Positions 36,901-48,368 of a stretch of DNA of 64,000 nt are shown piece by piece. Origin of the DNA: Jaltomata sinuosa (Eukaryota; Streptophyta; Magnoliopsida; Solanales; Solanaceae); assembly GCA_003996215.1 (NCBI GenBank), contig QJPP01000058.1:434001-498000 (forward strand), in the 5' to 3' direction. Position numbers and translations under genes: made by a program. The notes beneath the pieces are model-generated. The model did not search any database, had not been told where the DNA came from, and worked only from the letters and a program-made list of their open reading frames with translations. Positions within the stretch are counted from its first letter, which is position 1, and every line of letters begins with the position of its first letter.

Positions 36901-37348
36901 TAGAACCATCCATCTTCCTAACCCCAAACTCAACATTGTGGAGCTGATGGAATCGTCGGATTTTGAATCCGAGACTCCGATCATCGAAAGTCACCCTAAG
37001 TTACACTTTTAGCTCTAAATGGCCTGAAAATTGAGAAAACAACACAAACCCCACACCGGACATTCTCAGGCCTCAACTAAAGGTCCAACTAGACCAAACT
37101 CATCACTCCAGAGCTAACGGAACTGTCAGACTTCAATTCCGAGCATGTTAGCTAAGAATGCTGACTAAAGTCAACAATATTTTAAGTTTAAAGCTCTAAA
37201 ATAGGCGAATGGCTAAAAAGACCAAACGAATGACTAGGGCACTGAACTACCGATCCCAGCAACCCATAAATAACTTGGGGCCGCTATAGAAAGGCTCTAA
37301 CAGTGCAATAAATGCAAAAATGAGAAGATAACCCAGAGGGTCATCACA
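33963..37348 (-). repeat. 5' LTR of element E5, full length
   Basis: It starts TGTGATGACCC at 37348 and ends TTGGGTCATGACA at 33963 on the minus strand, 3386 bases. It has a TATA box at 36647-36656 (CTATAAATAG) and a GTAAGT site at 36329-36334. Unlike the other LTRs it has no long CG-rich block upstream of the TATA box. Frames of 65-160 codons inside (for example 34200-34679) are LTR sequence; one is mirrored in the 3' LTR simply because both are copies. Confidence 0.9.
36647..36656 (-). promoter_or_regulatory. TATA box of E5 5' LTR
   Basis: CTATAAATAG on the minus strand, identical to the box in the 3' LTR. Confidence 0.65.
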
Positions 37349-37737
37349 TTTTAATAAAAATTATTAGGTCATGAATGAAATTTTTTATTTGCAACAATAA
37401 CAAAGGATCTCAACTTCTGAAATTCAGAAGGGTATCTGGAAATAGATAACAGATAAAATAATAATAAAGTGTAACAATATATGTTAGATTTTTGTAAACC
37501 CAAGAGAAAGGAGATTGGTATTTTTGGTTAGTGCGAGAGAAGAAACAAGTGTAGCAGTACATCAATTGGGAGAATAATCTTTTTGAGGCTATTATGTTAT
37601 TGTAAAAAAAAGAATCCTCAATTTATGAAAGTTTAAAATCTTTTTCTCCAAAAAAGGGATTACCTACATATGAAGATTTTTTTTTTGGAAAAAGTAAAAA
37701 TCAATTATAATATTAAATTATTTTATAATAGTGTTTT
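37349..37737. other. AT-rich spacer, left half
   Basis: AT-rich DNA unlike any LTR here. With 48166-48368 it forms one stretch of about 590 bases that was split by the insertion of element G. I see no gene in it. Confidence 0.6.
37733..37737 (+). other. Target duplication, left copy (GTTTT) of element G
   Basis: GTTTT directly before the TG of the 5' LTR, identical to 48161-48165. Confidence 0.9.
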
Positions 37738-40404
37738 TGTAATACCATCCAGGTCATTTCTTAATTTTTGTGCTTTTTTTATATTTCGAGCTTTTCTATA
37801 GTGACTACAGGCCATTTATGACTTACTGGGACTGACGGTTCGATTCTCGGTCAGTTTATTTGAGTTTTAAGCCTATTTTCCTGTTTTAAAACTTTTAAAG
37901 ATGATAGAGTTGACTTTGGTCAACATTCAGAGAAGACGACCTCGAATGGAAATTTCGTCAGTGTTGTTGGCTGTAAAATATCAACTTTGGGCTACAGGGC
38001 TCTTTGGTTCCAATCTTGAGGCTTCCAAACTCATTTAGGGCTATTGGGTTTTATTTTAGTAAAAGTTGATTTTTAGGTGTGGGGCCCACTTTTCATTAAA
38101 ATAATCTCCGTTGGGAGTTTCATCGATTCTGTTGAGTGCAGAATGCCATTTTTGGTAAGGTAGTGTGTTTTGTTTGTGTTCACAGGTTTCTGAATGAATC
38201 TCGATGGTCCATTTGGTGACTTTTTAGCCTTAGAGTTTTGCTAGTTTTTGCTGCAATATTGTGGACCATTTTGGTCATCGCGACCACGAGGTGACCATCG
38301 CGTTCACGATGGTCTAGCTTTTTAACAATCGCAATTATTAGGGGAGTCCCTCGTGATCATGATGAAGGTTGGTTGGGACTTGGTCCAGCTTATTCTTCAC
38401 TATTTCGTGGCTGGACCATCGCGATTGCAATGGTCAAGCTAGCATGGTCATCACGATCGTGTGGGGTTCTTCGCGATCGCGAGAAGGACCCCTGGCAGTA
38501 TATATAGTTTTCACTTTGTTTTCTCCTCTTTTATTCTGAAATCTTCTATTGTAGTTGAGCTCCAAAGCTGGCACAAACTCCTTTTATCCCTTACGGTCTT
38601 TAATTCATGGTCATTACGTTAATTTTTTTGTATATTCCTTGTTTTAAATTCTTGATCAAAGAGAACACCGGGGCTATTTTGGGCCCCAAAACGAGTCCCG
38701 TTCGTGCTCAAATTTTGGACATGCATTCTTAAACCCACTGTGAGCATAATTGTGAAATTGTTTTTCCATTTTGCTACATTGTCTTTGAGGGTCATTTTTC
38801 GACCCGATTTCTGGCCTATTTTTTCGTATAGCAATATATGTGTCAAACTTTTTATCATGACACCTAGTTTATGTTATTGTTAGCATGGAAACTCTCTGTG
38901 GATGTTCCGAAGGAGAAGGCACATGAGTGACAGTTCTTATTTGCAGTTCAGCTCTGAGGTAGGTTACGGTTTATCCTCTCTTACACTTGGCTTAGTTAGA
39001 TTCTTTATTTTATAAGTTATTGGAACATTGGGTAAGATCTTAGTGTGGAAATAGGCTTAAATTTTGTGATCATATAAATTGGCCATTTTGGGATCGTAGA
39101 TTAGAATTATATTGTTCATCCTTAGTTTAGGAGGTTGTAGGATTTCTGTGACGAGCCTAGAATCCTTAGAATGATTTTAGGAGTTTTAGAGGTAGAGTAG
39201 GTTCTTTTAGTTATTTTTGAAGTTATTTTTCTGCTTGTTCTACTTATTTTACCATTATTGCATAACTATGGGCCCGAGGCCATAACTTTGGATTGGACGG
39301 AGTTCCAGGTAAGTACCTTGTTTGGAGGGCACCCTTGCCCTACTCTTTGGTTTATATTTTGTGCTTAATTGAGTGTGTACTGTACACATATATATTTTTC
39401 ATCCATTTCGGTGATCATGAGCATGGCACATAAAGGAGTTTTCTAAGGAAGAATGGTTGGTTCCCGAGTAAAAAGAGACTTTTCACTTTTACCATGCATT
39501 TCAAATTTTTGAAAAGGATTGGGTACCACATTACTATTGATTTCGTATTTCAAAAAGTTGAAGCCTCACTTTCCACTAACTTGAGCTTCGAGAAGAGTAT
39601 TTGTTATTTTATCACCCGTCTAATGTAAGATTCAAGATTTATTTTACTTATTGTGTGTCAGATGTAAGATTCCAGACTTAAATTTACTTATTTTATGGTC
39701 GGTGTAAGATCCCAAACTCACACATGCATTGTCCCTATACAATATCGCATGGATTTCATATTGCATCGTGATGGTTCTTGTCTTGCTCTTTACCATGTTG
39801 TTTACTTCTTTCTTCATTATTATTATTATCTTCATTATCCATCTAAATTATGTCTAGATTATTATCTTCCTATTGTTTATATTATATGTTATCTTTCTGA
39901 GCTCGGTCGGCCTATGATGCCTACTAGGTATCCATTGTTTTGGTACTCATACTACACTCTGCATATTTTTTTAATGCAACACCTAGTACGAGCCACCCTC
40001 GTTGATCCTCCTATCATTCCTAGTTAGCTGTTGATTGGTCGTGGTGAGCTTTCAGTGTTTTAGAGACTTCTACTGCTTTTGATCTACCTTTTTGTCAGTA
40101 TTTTTTTATTTTGGATAGGCAGTATGTGTTGTACAACTGCTCCATACTTTAGACGCTCTTGTACCGGTGACACTAGGTCTGGGGTTGGTTCTTGTGTATA
40201 TATATTGTTTTCTCGGTCTATTTTATGCCATTTTTGTATATTTATTAAAGTTTGGTATGTATCTATACTTTTGGCCCCTATTTTTTTAATTTTCTCTTCC
40301 ATTTTCTTTATTTTAATTGTCTTTTTATCTTTTGCATCTTTGCATTGGCTTGCCTATCCGGAGGTTATGTAGGCACAATCGCAACCTGATTTTAGGTCAT
40401 GACA
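37738..40404 (+). repeat. 5' LTR of element G
   Basis: It starts TGTAATACCATCCAGG and ends AGGTCATGACA, 2667 bases. It has a CG-rich block at about 38275-38490 with the inverted repeat GACCATCG..CGATGGTC at 38292-38313, and a TATA box at 38499-38507. The splice-donor-like site seen in the 3' LTR is lost in a short deletion near 38585. Confidence 0.95.
38499..38507 (+). promoter_or_regulatory. TATA box of G 5' LTR
   Basis: TATATATAG, 15-20 bases after the last CG core (TCGCGATCGCGAG). The 3' LTR has the same box at 46200-46208. Confidence 0.65.
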
Positions 40405-40407
40405 GAG

Positions 40408-40425
40408 TGGTATCAGAGCTCTAGG
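40408..40425 (+). other. Primer binding site, initiator tRNA-Met type (G)
   Basis: TGGTATCAGAGCTCTAGG, 3 bases after the LTR end. The first 12 bases match the complement of initiator tRNA-Met exactly. Confidence 0.95.
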
Positions 40426-40613
40426 TTCACCGGTCTTGACAGTACAAAAGCAAAGTGTCTAGTAGAGTCTCATTGAGTTGTAAGATAACGTCTGCATCTT
40501 ATCTGCGAGAGGCTATATGGCATTCCTAGGAAGGATTTTATCTTATTTGATTCTTTATCGTGCATCCTTGACCTCATCAATTTATAAGTATCTTTTGTCT
40601 TACTCTTTCTCAG

Positions 40614-42050
40614 ATGGTTTAGACGAGGTCAGCAATAAGTGAGGACGAGACCCATGCACCTACCGTTAGTGCTTCTACTAGGGGATGGGGCAAAGGTCGA
40701 GGTAGGAGATGGGTTGTGGCGCCAACTCAGCCCAGGCTAGACTACTGTCACCAGAGCCTGATTTGGGATTAAGGAGGTGCATTATGAGCTAGAGGGTGTA
40801 GGGATAGCCTAGTATCTGGAAGGTTTTCTGGTTACTCCAGTGCTATAGGACACTTTGTTTCATTTGCTTTGGATTCTTGAGGGTATGACACCGCCAGCAG
40901 CTTTGCTCAGTACTTCGATTAGTTCTCAGATTAGGGATGAGGCTAAAACTTCAGCCTAGGCAGTGGCACAGGGTTTAGAAGTGTTGTTTACTACTGTGGC
41001 TCTCCAATTAGAGGTATTGCCAATTCCTACTAGTATCCTGCCTATCCTAGCTAGGCCCATTATGTCTTCTGAGGAGCAAAAGATGATTGGTAGGTTTCTA
41101 AGATTGGGTCCCCTGAGGTTCTTAGGTGCTTCTAGGGAGGATGTGCTCGAGTGTTTGACTAGTTTCCAGTAGAGGTTGCATAACCTTGGGTTGGTTGAGT
41201 CTTACAAGGCTGATTACACTATATTTTATCTGGATGGTCTGGCAAAACAATGGTGGAGGTCTTATATAGCTTGCAGGCAAGCTGGGTCACCTCCGCTTAC
41301 TTGGTCATACATCTCTGCAGCTTTTCTAGAGAAGTATATACCATGTTGCTTGAAAGAGTGGCTGATGGATCCGTTCTCTAGGTTAGCGCGGGGATCCATG
41401 TCTATTTCTGAGTACAAGGTTTGCTTTCACGAGCTGGCTAGACATGCCACTATATTTCTGCCCATGAAGCATGAGAGGGTGCATCACTTCATTTGAGGTT
41501 TGACTTTACAGCTCTATTTGGCTACAGAGGTAATGGTAGCTTCAGGTTAGTCCTTCTTAGAGGTAGTAGATCATGCTCGCACTATTAAAGGCCTACATTG
41601 AGATGCCCAAGGGGGAAGAAATAAGAGGCCCCACCATCAGAGAAGTTACAGTAGATTATAAACACGAGGTAGGGGTCAGCACCAACAACATTTCCAACTG
41701 AGCCGACCTGTTCAGGCAGCACTACAAATTACAGAGGGATAGGGTGGTCAGAATAGTCAAGGCTTGGTTTAGTCTCTACATGGTGAACATTTTGGGTATT
41801 CGGGTTGTAGGGACCTATCTGATTCAGTGGGTACTTTTTCTGGGACTTTAGCAAGCAGAGGTTTCTTTGAGTATAGGGAGTTGGGGTACTTTGTTAGAGA
41901 TTGTCTGAGGGTCAGTCACAACGGTCAGTAGGGTAAGATGGTTTAGACCCCCCAGGCTCCAGAACCACCGGCCAGAGGTGGTGCATAGGGTAGTAGGGGT
42001 GGTCCTCAGGGTGCTAGAGGTGATCCTCAGTCTGCTAGATCAGGTCGTCA
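40614..42050 (+). pseudogene. gag: Gag of element G, decayed
   Basis: The frame starts at ATG 40614, directly after TTTCTCAG, and has a TAG as third codon (MV-stop-TRSA), where sister elements have MVHTRS. The Gag core is split over 40963-41172 (SSEEQKMIGRFLRLGPLRFLG) and 41176-41496 (DYTIFYLDGLAKQWWRSY, LTWSYISAAFLEKYIP, SISEYKVCFHELARHA), separated by a single TAG at 41170. The zinc knuckle near 41870-41910 reads FFEYRELGYFVRDC: both leading Cys and the His are replaced, so only one zinc ligand is left. Several more TAG codons replace Gln. The product would have been the particle protein. Confidence 0.9.
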
Positions 42051-42530
42051 TGGCAGTCAAAGCCACATGTATGTAGTTTTGGGCCTGACAGAGGCCAAGG
42101 AATCAGATGATGTCATCACATGTACTATCTCCATTTGTCATCAGTATGCTTCTGCTTTGTTTGATCCATGGTCTTCATTCTCCTATGTATTATCTTATTA
42201 TGCTACTAGTCTTGAGTCTGATAGTGAGTTATTGTCTGTACCTTTGTTTGTAACTACCCCAGTAAGATTTCCTTAGTAGTGGATTATGTATATCAGGGTT
42301 GTGTGGTGACTATTCTGGGGTATGATATGTAGGTAGACTTGGTTATGCTGGATATGATGAATTTTGATATGATTTTAGGCATGGATTGGTTGTCTCCCTA
42401 CCATGCGGTCTTGGATTGCATTGCCAAGCATGTTACTCTATGGGTGCTTGGTACCCCCCAATGGTATAGAAATGTGTTGATAGCCACATACCAAGGGGAG
42501 TTATATCTTTCCTAAGCACTCAACGGTTGG
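42051..42530 (+). pseudogene. pol: Aspartic protease of element G, decayed
   Basis: At 42067-42276 the frame reads DDVITCTISICHQYASALFDPWSSFSYVLSYY-type protease sequence. The active-site loop has Trp in place of Gly (FDPWSS instead of FDPGSS), which should disable it. The second half at about 42280-42420 lies in other frames and can be followed through WLSPYHAVLDC-like sequence (GATTGGTTGTCTCCCTACC at 42384). It would have cut the polyprotein. Confidence 0.8.
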
Positions 42531-43500
42531 TTGGGAAGGGGTGCTTAGCCTATATTTCCTATGTCCATGATACTAGTGGAACCACACCTTCTCTTGAGTT
42601 AGTTCAAGTTGTTTATGAGTATTTGGATATGTTTCCTTCTAACTTATTGGGTCTTCCTCCTGATCATGATATTAAATTTGCCATTGACGCTGAGCCGAGT
42701 ACTCAACCAATTTCTATTATACTATATCGGATAACACCAACTTAGTTAAGGGAGCTTAAGGATTAGCTCTAGGATTGGTTGAGTAAAGGATTTATCAGGC
42801 CTATTATGTCTCTGTGGGGTTCTCCAGTTCTGTTTATAAAGAAGAAGGATGGGTCCATGCATATATGTATCGACTACAGAAAGTTGAATAAGGTTAAAGT
42901 TAAGAATAGGTATCTAGTGCCGCATATTGATGATCTGTTCAACCAGCTACAGGGTGTAGTGGTGTTCTCTAAGATAGACTTAAGTTCTGGGTATCACCAA
43001 TTCAGGATTAGGGCTGTGGATATCCCAAAGATTGCAATTAGGACTCGATATAGCCAGTATGAGTTCCTAGTCATATATTTTTGGTTGACCAATGCCCCAA
43101 AAACATTTATGAAGTTGATAAATCACGTATTCATAGACTACCTGGATTATTTCATGATTATGTTCATCGATGACATCTTGGTATATTCGAGGAGTAGAGA
43201 ACAACATGAGCATCATCTGAGATTTGTACTTCAGACTTTGCGATACCATCAATTATATGCAAAATTCACTAAGTGTGAGTTTTGGCTTGAGTCTGTTGCA
43301 TTCTTGGGGCACGTGGTGTCCAAGGATGGGATTATGGTGGATTCGATAAAGATTGTGGCAATTTGTGATTAGGCTAGGCCTATTTCTCTTACCGAGGTCC
43401 GTACTTTCATCGGGTTGGCAAGTCACTACAAACGGTTTGTGGAGGGTTTTTCTTCTATAGCAGCTTTGTTGACTACATTGACTCAAAAGAATATCCCCTT
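42527..43500 (+). pseudogene. pol: Reverse transcriptase of element G, nearly readable
   Basis: The linker and N-terminal part at 42527-42745 read GCLAYISYVHDT, VYEYLDMFPSNLLGLPPDHDI and IDAEPSTQPISI. After two stops, an open stretch of about 197 codons at 42779-43372 holds [57 protein letters not shown], the catalytic FIDDILVYS (FIDD at 43163-43174) and [17 protein letters not shown]. The catalytic Asp pair is kept. A TAG replaces a Trp in VAICDW-type sequence at 43370. It would copy element RNA into DNA. Confidence 0.9.
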
Positions 43501-44180
43501 CTAGTGGTTAGATGAGTGTGAGGTGAGATTTTTAAAGCTCAAGGCCTTATTGACTTTAGATCTGATTCTTACTCTTTCGATCGAGGGTCAGGGGTTTACA
43601 GTTTATTCTGACGCTTCTGGTGTTGGTTTGGATTGTGTATTGGTGTAGCAGGATCGAGTTGTTGCTTGTGTTTCCAGATAGTTAGAGGTTCATGAGATAA
43701 AGTACGCACTCATGACTTAGAGTTAATGACGGTAGTCTTCGCATTGAAGATTTGGAGGCATTATCTGTATGGCATGCATTGTGAGATCTTCATGGACCAT
43801 CGTAGTCTTCAGTACATTTTTAGCCAGAAGGATCTAAATTTTAGGCAACACATGTGGTTGGAGTTACTGAAGTACTATGACATCTCCATTCTTTATCATA
43901 TGGGCAAGAAAAATGTGGTAGCAGATGCCTTGAGCCAAAAGGCAGTGAGGATGGGTAGCTTGGAATTCCTAGGAGCAGTGGAGCAGCCTTTAAATTTGTA
44001 CATCCAGTCCTTGGCTAAATGGTTGGTTATACTTGATATTTCTGAGCCGGGTCAAATTTTTGCTTGTGTTGAGGCTAGATCGTTCTTATTGGAGCAAATT
44101 CAGGCACATCAAATTGATAATATAAGTTTGAGGATCATTCGTGACAAGGTGTTAAGTGGTGAGGCTAGGAAGGCGACCTT
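43501..44180 (+). pseudogene. pol: RNase H of element G, frameshifted
   Basis: The first half near 43560-43690 reads VYSDASGVGLDCVL with stops in place of Gln. After a frameshift near 43710 the second half (from 43726) reads [27 protein letters not shown] and [27 protein letters not shown], all typical of gypsy RNase H. The catalytic Asp residues of SDAS and MDH are kept. Confidence 0.85.
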
Positions 44181-45010
44181 AGATTCAGAGGGTGTACTGA
44201 GGATTGAGGGTCGTATCTGCAATCCTATAGTTGGTGACCTGGTTAGATTGATCTTGGAGGAGGCTCATTGTTCTAGGTATTCCATTCATCCCGAAGTAGC
44301 TAAGATGTATCGTGACTTGAGGTAGCACTATTGGTGGTGTGGGATGAAAAGGGATATCTCAGATTTCAGGTCTAGATGCTTGAACTGTCAGTAATTAAAG
44401 TTTGAGCACTAGAGGCCAGGCGGCTTGACTCAGAGGATACCTATTTTGGAGTTTAAATAGGAGCGGATAGCTATGGACTTCATAGTCGGTTTAGCACATA
44501 CTTTGCAGTGATTTGATGCTTTTTGGGTTATCATGGATAGGTTGATGAAGTATGTTCACTTTCTGCCGGTTTATACTTCCTACAGTTCTAATAGGCTGGC
44601 TCGGATTTACATCTATGAGAATGTCCATTTGCATGGGGTGCTAGTTTCTATCATTTTTGACCGTGGTACTCAATTTACTTTGTGTTTCTGGAGGTCTATT
44701 TAGAGAGAGTTGGGTACTAGAGTTGATATTAGCACTGCATTTCACTCACTAACTGATGGTCAGTCGGAGCATAAAATTCAGGTTCTTGAGGATATGTTGT
44801 GAGCCTGTGTTATTTATTTCAGAGGTCAGTGGGACCAGTTCTTAGCCTTGGCAGAGTTCGCATATGATAATAGCTACCACTCCAGCATTTAGATGGCTCT
44901 GTTCGAGGCTTTGTATAGTAGGTGGTGCAGATCACTAGTGGGTTGGTTTGATGCCTTCGAGGTTAGATAGTGGGGTATTAAGTTTCTTTGTGATTTGATG
45001 GATAGAGTCT
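44181..45010 (+). pseudogene. pol: Integrase of element G, several stops
   Basis: The zinc finger spans about 44261-44400: [18 protein letters not shown], then HYWWCGMKRDIS and RCLNCQ, so the HHCC ligands are present although a stop splits it. The core shows MDFIVGLA (44472), SIIFDRGTQF (about 44650) and DGQSEHKIQVLEDML (about 44755), retaining the Asp, Asp, Glu triad. At least five stops lie inside. Integrase inserts the new copy and generates the 5-base duplication seen around this element. Confidence 0.85.
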
Positions 45011-45504
45011 GGGTTATCCAGGAGAGACTTCACACTAAAGTGGAAGAAGAGTTATGCTGACTAGAGAGTTTGAGAGTTAGAGTTTATAATTGGTGACAAT
45101 GTGTTCCTTTGAGTGTCTCCCATGAAGTGCATGGCGAGGTTCAGGAGGAAGGGCAAGCTAAGTCCTTGATTTATTGGGTCATTTGAGATCCTTCTTTGCT
45201 TTAGGGAGGTTGCTTATGAGTTGGCCTTGCCTCCTGGTTTTTTTGATGTCCATCTAGTTTTCCATGTTTCTATGTTGCAATAGTGGATGAGTCTTACGTA
45301 CTTCTGTGGGATTCTGTTCAATTGGATGAGTTTCTAGACTTTGAAGAGGATCCTATTGCTATTTTTGATAGGTAGGTTAGGAAGTTGAGGTCCAAGGAGA
45401 TTTCATCAGTTAAGGTTCATTGGCGTCATCATCCTGTCGAGGAGGCTACTTAGGAGATAGAGACTGACATGCAGACCCGCTATCCTCACCTTTTCGAGCC
45501 TTAA
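45011..45504 (+). pseudogene. pol: Chromodomain-like C terminus of pol, element G
   Basis: Recognisable parts are FHVSML near 45262, SKEISSVKVHWRHHPVEEAT-type sequence near 45395-45450 and the end RYPHLFEP followed by TAA at 45502-45504. The Trp of the conserved ATWE is a TAG stop. Earlier parts are frameshifted. In chromoviruses this segment binds marked histones and targets insertion to heterochromatin. It ends 54 bases before the 3' LTR, leaving the purine-rich AGTAGTGGATGT as the likely primer region for plus-strand synthesis. Confidence 0.8.
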
Positions 45505-45558
45505 GGTATATTCCTTTCTTTAAATTTTGAGGAACAAAGTCCTCTTAGTAGTGGATGT

Positions 45559-48160
45559 TGTAATGACCCTCCAGGTCATTTTCTTAATTTTTGTGCTTTT
45601 TTGTGTTTCAAGCTTTCCGACAATGGCTACAGGTCATTTATGACTTGTCGTGCCTGACAGATTGATTCTCGGGTTATTTTTTTGTCTTTTAAGCCTATTT
45701 CCCAATTTTGAAACTCTTAAGGCTGGTAGAATTGACTTTGGTCAATATTCGGAGAAGACGGCCTTGGTTTGAAAACCTGTCAGTGCTTTTAGCTCTGAAA
45801 TGTTGACTTTGGGCTAGAGGGACCTTTGGTTTGGGTCTCGAGGCTTTCCGACTCATTTTGACCTATTAGGTTCCATTTTGGTAAAAGTTGGTTTTTTAGC
45901 GTGGGGACCACTTTTCATTCAAATGATCTCTGTTAGGAGTTTCATCGATTTTGTTGAGTCTATAATGCTATTTCTTGTAGGGTAGCATGGTTAGTTTGTG
46001 TTCACGGGGTTCTAGATGAATCCCGAGGTCCATCTAGTGACTTTTTAGCCTTTGAGTTTTGATGGTTTTTGCTGTAATATTGCAGACCATTTTGGTCATC
46101 AAGACCATGATGTGACCTTCGTGTTTGCGATGGTCTAGCTTGCATGTTCATCGCGAGTGTGTGGGGTCCTTTGCAATCGCGATGAAGGACCCCTGGCAGT
46201 ATATATAGGTTTCACTTCTTTTTCTCCTCCTTTATTCCAAAATCTTCCATTGTAGTTGAGCTCCAAAGCTGGCACAAACTGCCTTTATCTCTCCTAATTA
46301 TTCTGGTAAGTCCCCCTTGTTTTCCTTCTCCCTCTCCGTCTTTAATTCATGGTTATTCCGTTAATTTTTCTGTAAATTCCTTGCTTTAAATTCTTGATCA
46401 AAGAGGAATTTGGGGCCATTTTGGGCCCCGAAATAAGTCTGTTTGTGCTCAAAGTTTGGGCATGGGTTCCTAAACTCACTGTGAACATAATTATAAAAAA
46501 AAATTATATTTCATTGTAGAGCCTCGAGGGTCATTTTTTGATCCGATTTGTAGCCCATTTTTCCGTACAGCAATATAGGTGTCATTCTTCTCATCATGAC
46601 ACCTAGTTTATGTTCTTGTTAGCATGACAACTTTCTAAGGCTATTTGAAGGGGAAAGGCATACAATTGATGGTTCATGTTTGTAGTTCGGCCCTGAGGTA
46701 GCTATGATTTATCTTTCTTACACTTGGCTTAGATAGATTCTATATTTTATAAATTATTGGAACATTAGGTAAGATCTTAGTGTAGAAATAGGCTTAAATC
46801 CTTTAATCGTATAAATTGACCATTTCGGGACCATATATTTGAATTATACTCTTCATTCTTAGTTTAGGAGCTTGTAGAATTTCTGTTGTGAGCCTAGAAT
46901 CCTTAGAATGCTTTTAGGAGGTTTTAGAGGTAGAGTAGGTGCCTTTAGTTATTTTCGTAGTTATTTTTCTGCTTGTTTTGCTTATTTTTCTGTCCAAGGA
47001 CATAGCTTTAGACTGGACGGAATTCCAGGTAAGTACCTTGTTTAGAGGGCACCCTTGCCCTACTCTTTGGTTTATATTTTGTGCTTAATTGAGTGTATAT
47101 TGTATGCATATATATTTTTCATCCATTTTGGTGATCATGAGCATGGCACATAAAGGAGCTTTCTAAGGAAGAATGGTTGGTTCCCCAGTAAAAAGAGACT
47201 TTTCACTTTTACCATGCATTTCAAACTTTTGAAAAAGAGTGGCACCACTTTACTATTGATTTTGGATTTTAGAAATTAAAAGCCTCACTTTCTACTAACT
47301 TGAGCTTCGGGGAGAGTATTTGTTATTTTATCATCCGATTGATGTAAGATTACAGACTTATCTTTTACTTATTGTGTGTATGATGTAAGATTCTAGACTT
47401 AAATTTACTTATTGTGTGTTCGAGTAAGATCCCAAACTCACACATGCGTTGGCCCCATACTGCATCACATGGATTTCACATTGCATCTTGATGGTTCCTA
47501 GCTTGTTCATTACCATGGTTGTCTACTTCTTTCTTCGTTGTTATTATTATCTTCATTATCTATCTACATTATGTCTATGCTCTATTTATAACTAGATTTT
47601 AGGTGGATCCCTGTAGTTAGTTTACTTTCCTGTAGTTTATATTATATATTATCTTTCTAAGTTCGGTCGACTTAGGTTGCCTACTGGGTACCCATTGTTT
47701 TGGTACTCATACTACACTCTGCATCTTTTTCTGATGCAACAACTAGTACAAGCCACCCTCATTGATCCTCCTATCGTTCATGGCCAGCTGTTGTTCGGAT
47801 GGTGGTGAGCTCCCGGTATTTTAGAGACATTTACTACTTTCCATCTACTTCCTGTCTATATTTTTTATTTTGGATAGACAGTATGTGTTGTACAACTACT
47901 CTATACTTTAGACGCTCTTGTACCGGTGACACTAGGTTTGGAGTTAGTTCTTGTGTATATATATTGTCTTCTCTGTCACTTAGGGCCATTTTTGTATATT
48001 TATTACAGTTGGTATGCATTTATATTGTTGGCCCCTATTTCCTTATATTTTCTCTTCTGTTTTTTATTTAAATTGCTTTATTATCTTTTGATTCTTTGGG
48101 TTAGCTTGCCTACCGGGAGGTTATGTAGGCGCCATTGCGGCTCAGTTTTTGGCCTTGACA
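45559..48160 (+). repeat. 3' LTR of element G
   Basis: It starts TGTAATGACCCTCCAGG and ends GGCCTTGACA, 2602 bases. It differs from the 5' LTR by a deletion of about 130 bases in the CG block (near 46140), by extra sequence with a GTAAGT site at 46306-46311, and by an extra stretch near 47580-47630. Confidence 0.95.
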
Positions 48161-48165
48161 GTTTT
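48161..48165 (+). other. Target duplication, right copy (GTTTT) of element G
   Basis: GTTTT directly after the TTGACA end of the 3' LTR. Confidence 0.9.
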
Positions 48166-48368
48166 TTTTACCAAATAAATTATTTATGTCAGTTTTTAAT
48201 TTTCTTACTAACTAATATAAGGCATGAAAACCCAAACACAATTATACTTCGAGTTGGAAATTTTTTTGGACCATAACTTTAATGAGATTTCTAAAATAAC
48301 TTTTTCTTCTATTTTTTTTCCTTTTTCATCCTATCAAAATTTGTGAATTTTTTTCCGACATGACTGAG
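48166..48368. other. AT-rich spacer, right half
   Basis: Continuation of the spacer at 37349-37737, ending at the 5' tip of the H LTR. No gene seen. Confidence 0.55.

Larger units (their letters stand above)
21035..37348 (-). mobile_element. Chromovirus element E5, split by nested insertions
   Basis: I group these parts as one minus-strand element: 5' LTR 33963-37348, primer site, gag and protease start (32166-33751), the C-terminal part of pol (26662-28842) and the 3' LTR (21035-23951 plus 26565-26661). The two LTRs resemble each other much more than any other LTR here, including matching blocks at 21650-21840 and 35000-35190. A solo LTR (23952-26559) interrupts the 3' LTR and an Athila-like 3' end (from 28843) interrupts pol. 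Reverse transcriptase and most of protease are missing at that second break. About 450 bases of the 3' end of the 3' LTR are lost, so no target duplication can be checked. Confidence 0.75.
37738..48160 (+). mobile_element. Complete chromovirus retrotransposon G (Tekay/Del type), inactive
   Basis: A full-length plus-strand element of 10423 bases: 5' LTR 37738-40404, primer site 40408, gag and pol 40614-45504, 3' LTR 45559-48160, with perfect target duplication GTTTT. Domain order is Gag, protease, reverse transcriptase, RNase H, integrase, chromodomain-like end, which defines a chromovirus. Stops and frameshifts occur in every domain, so it cannot make its own proteins. The LTRs differ by point changes and several indels, which points to an old insertion. 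Confidence 0.95.

Noticed and set aside
40405..40430. tRNA-like sequence
   Set aside because: Only the primer site complementary to tRNA-Met is present; no cloverleaf follows. The same holds for the tRNA-Asp sites.
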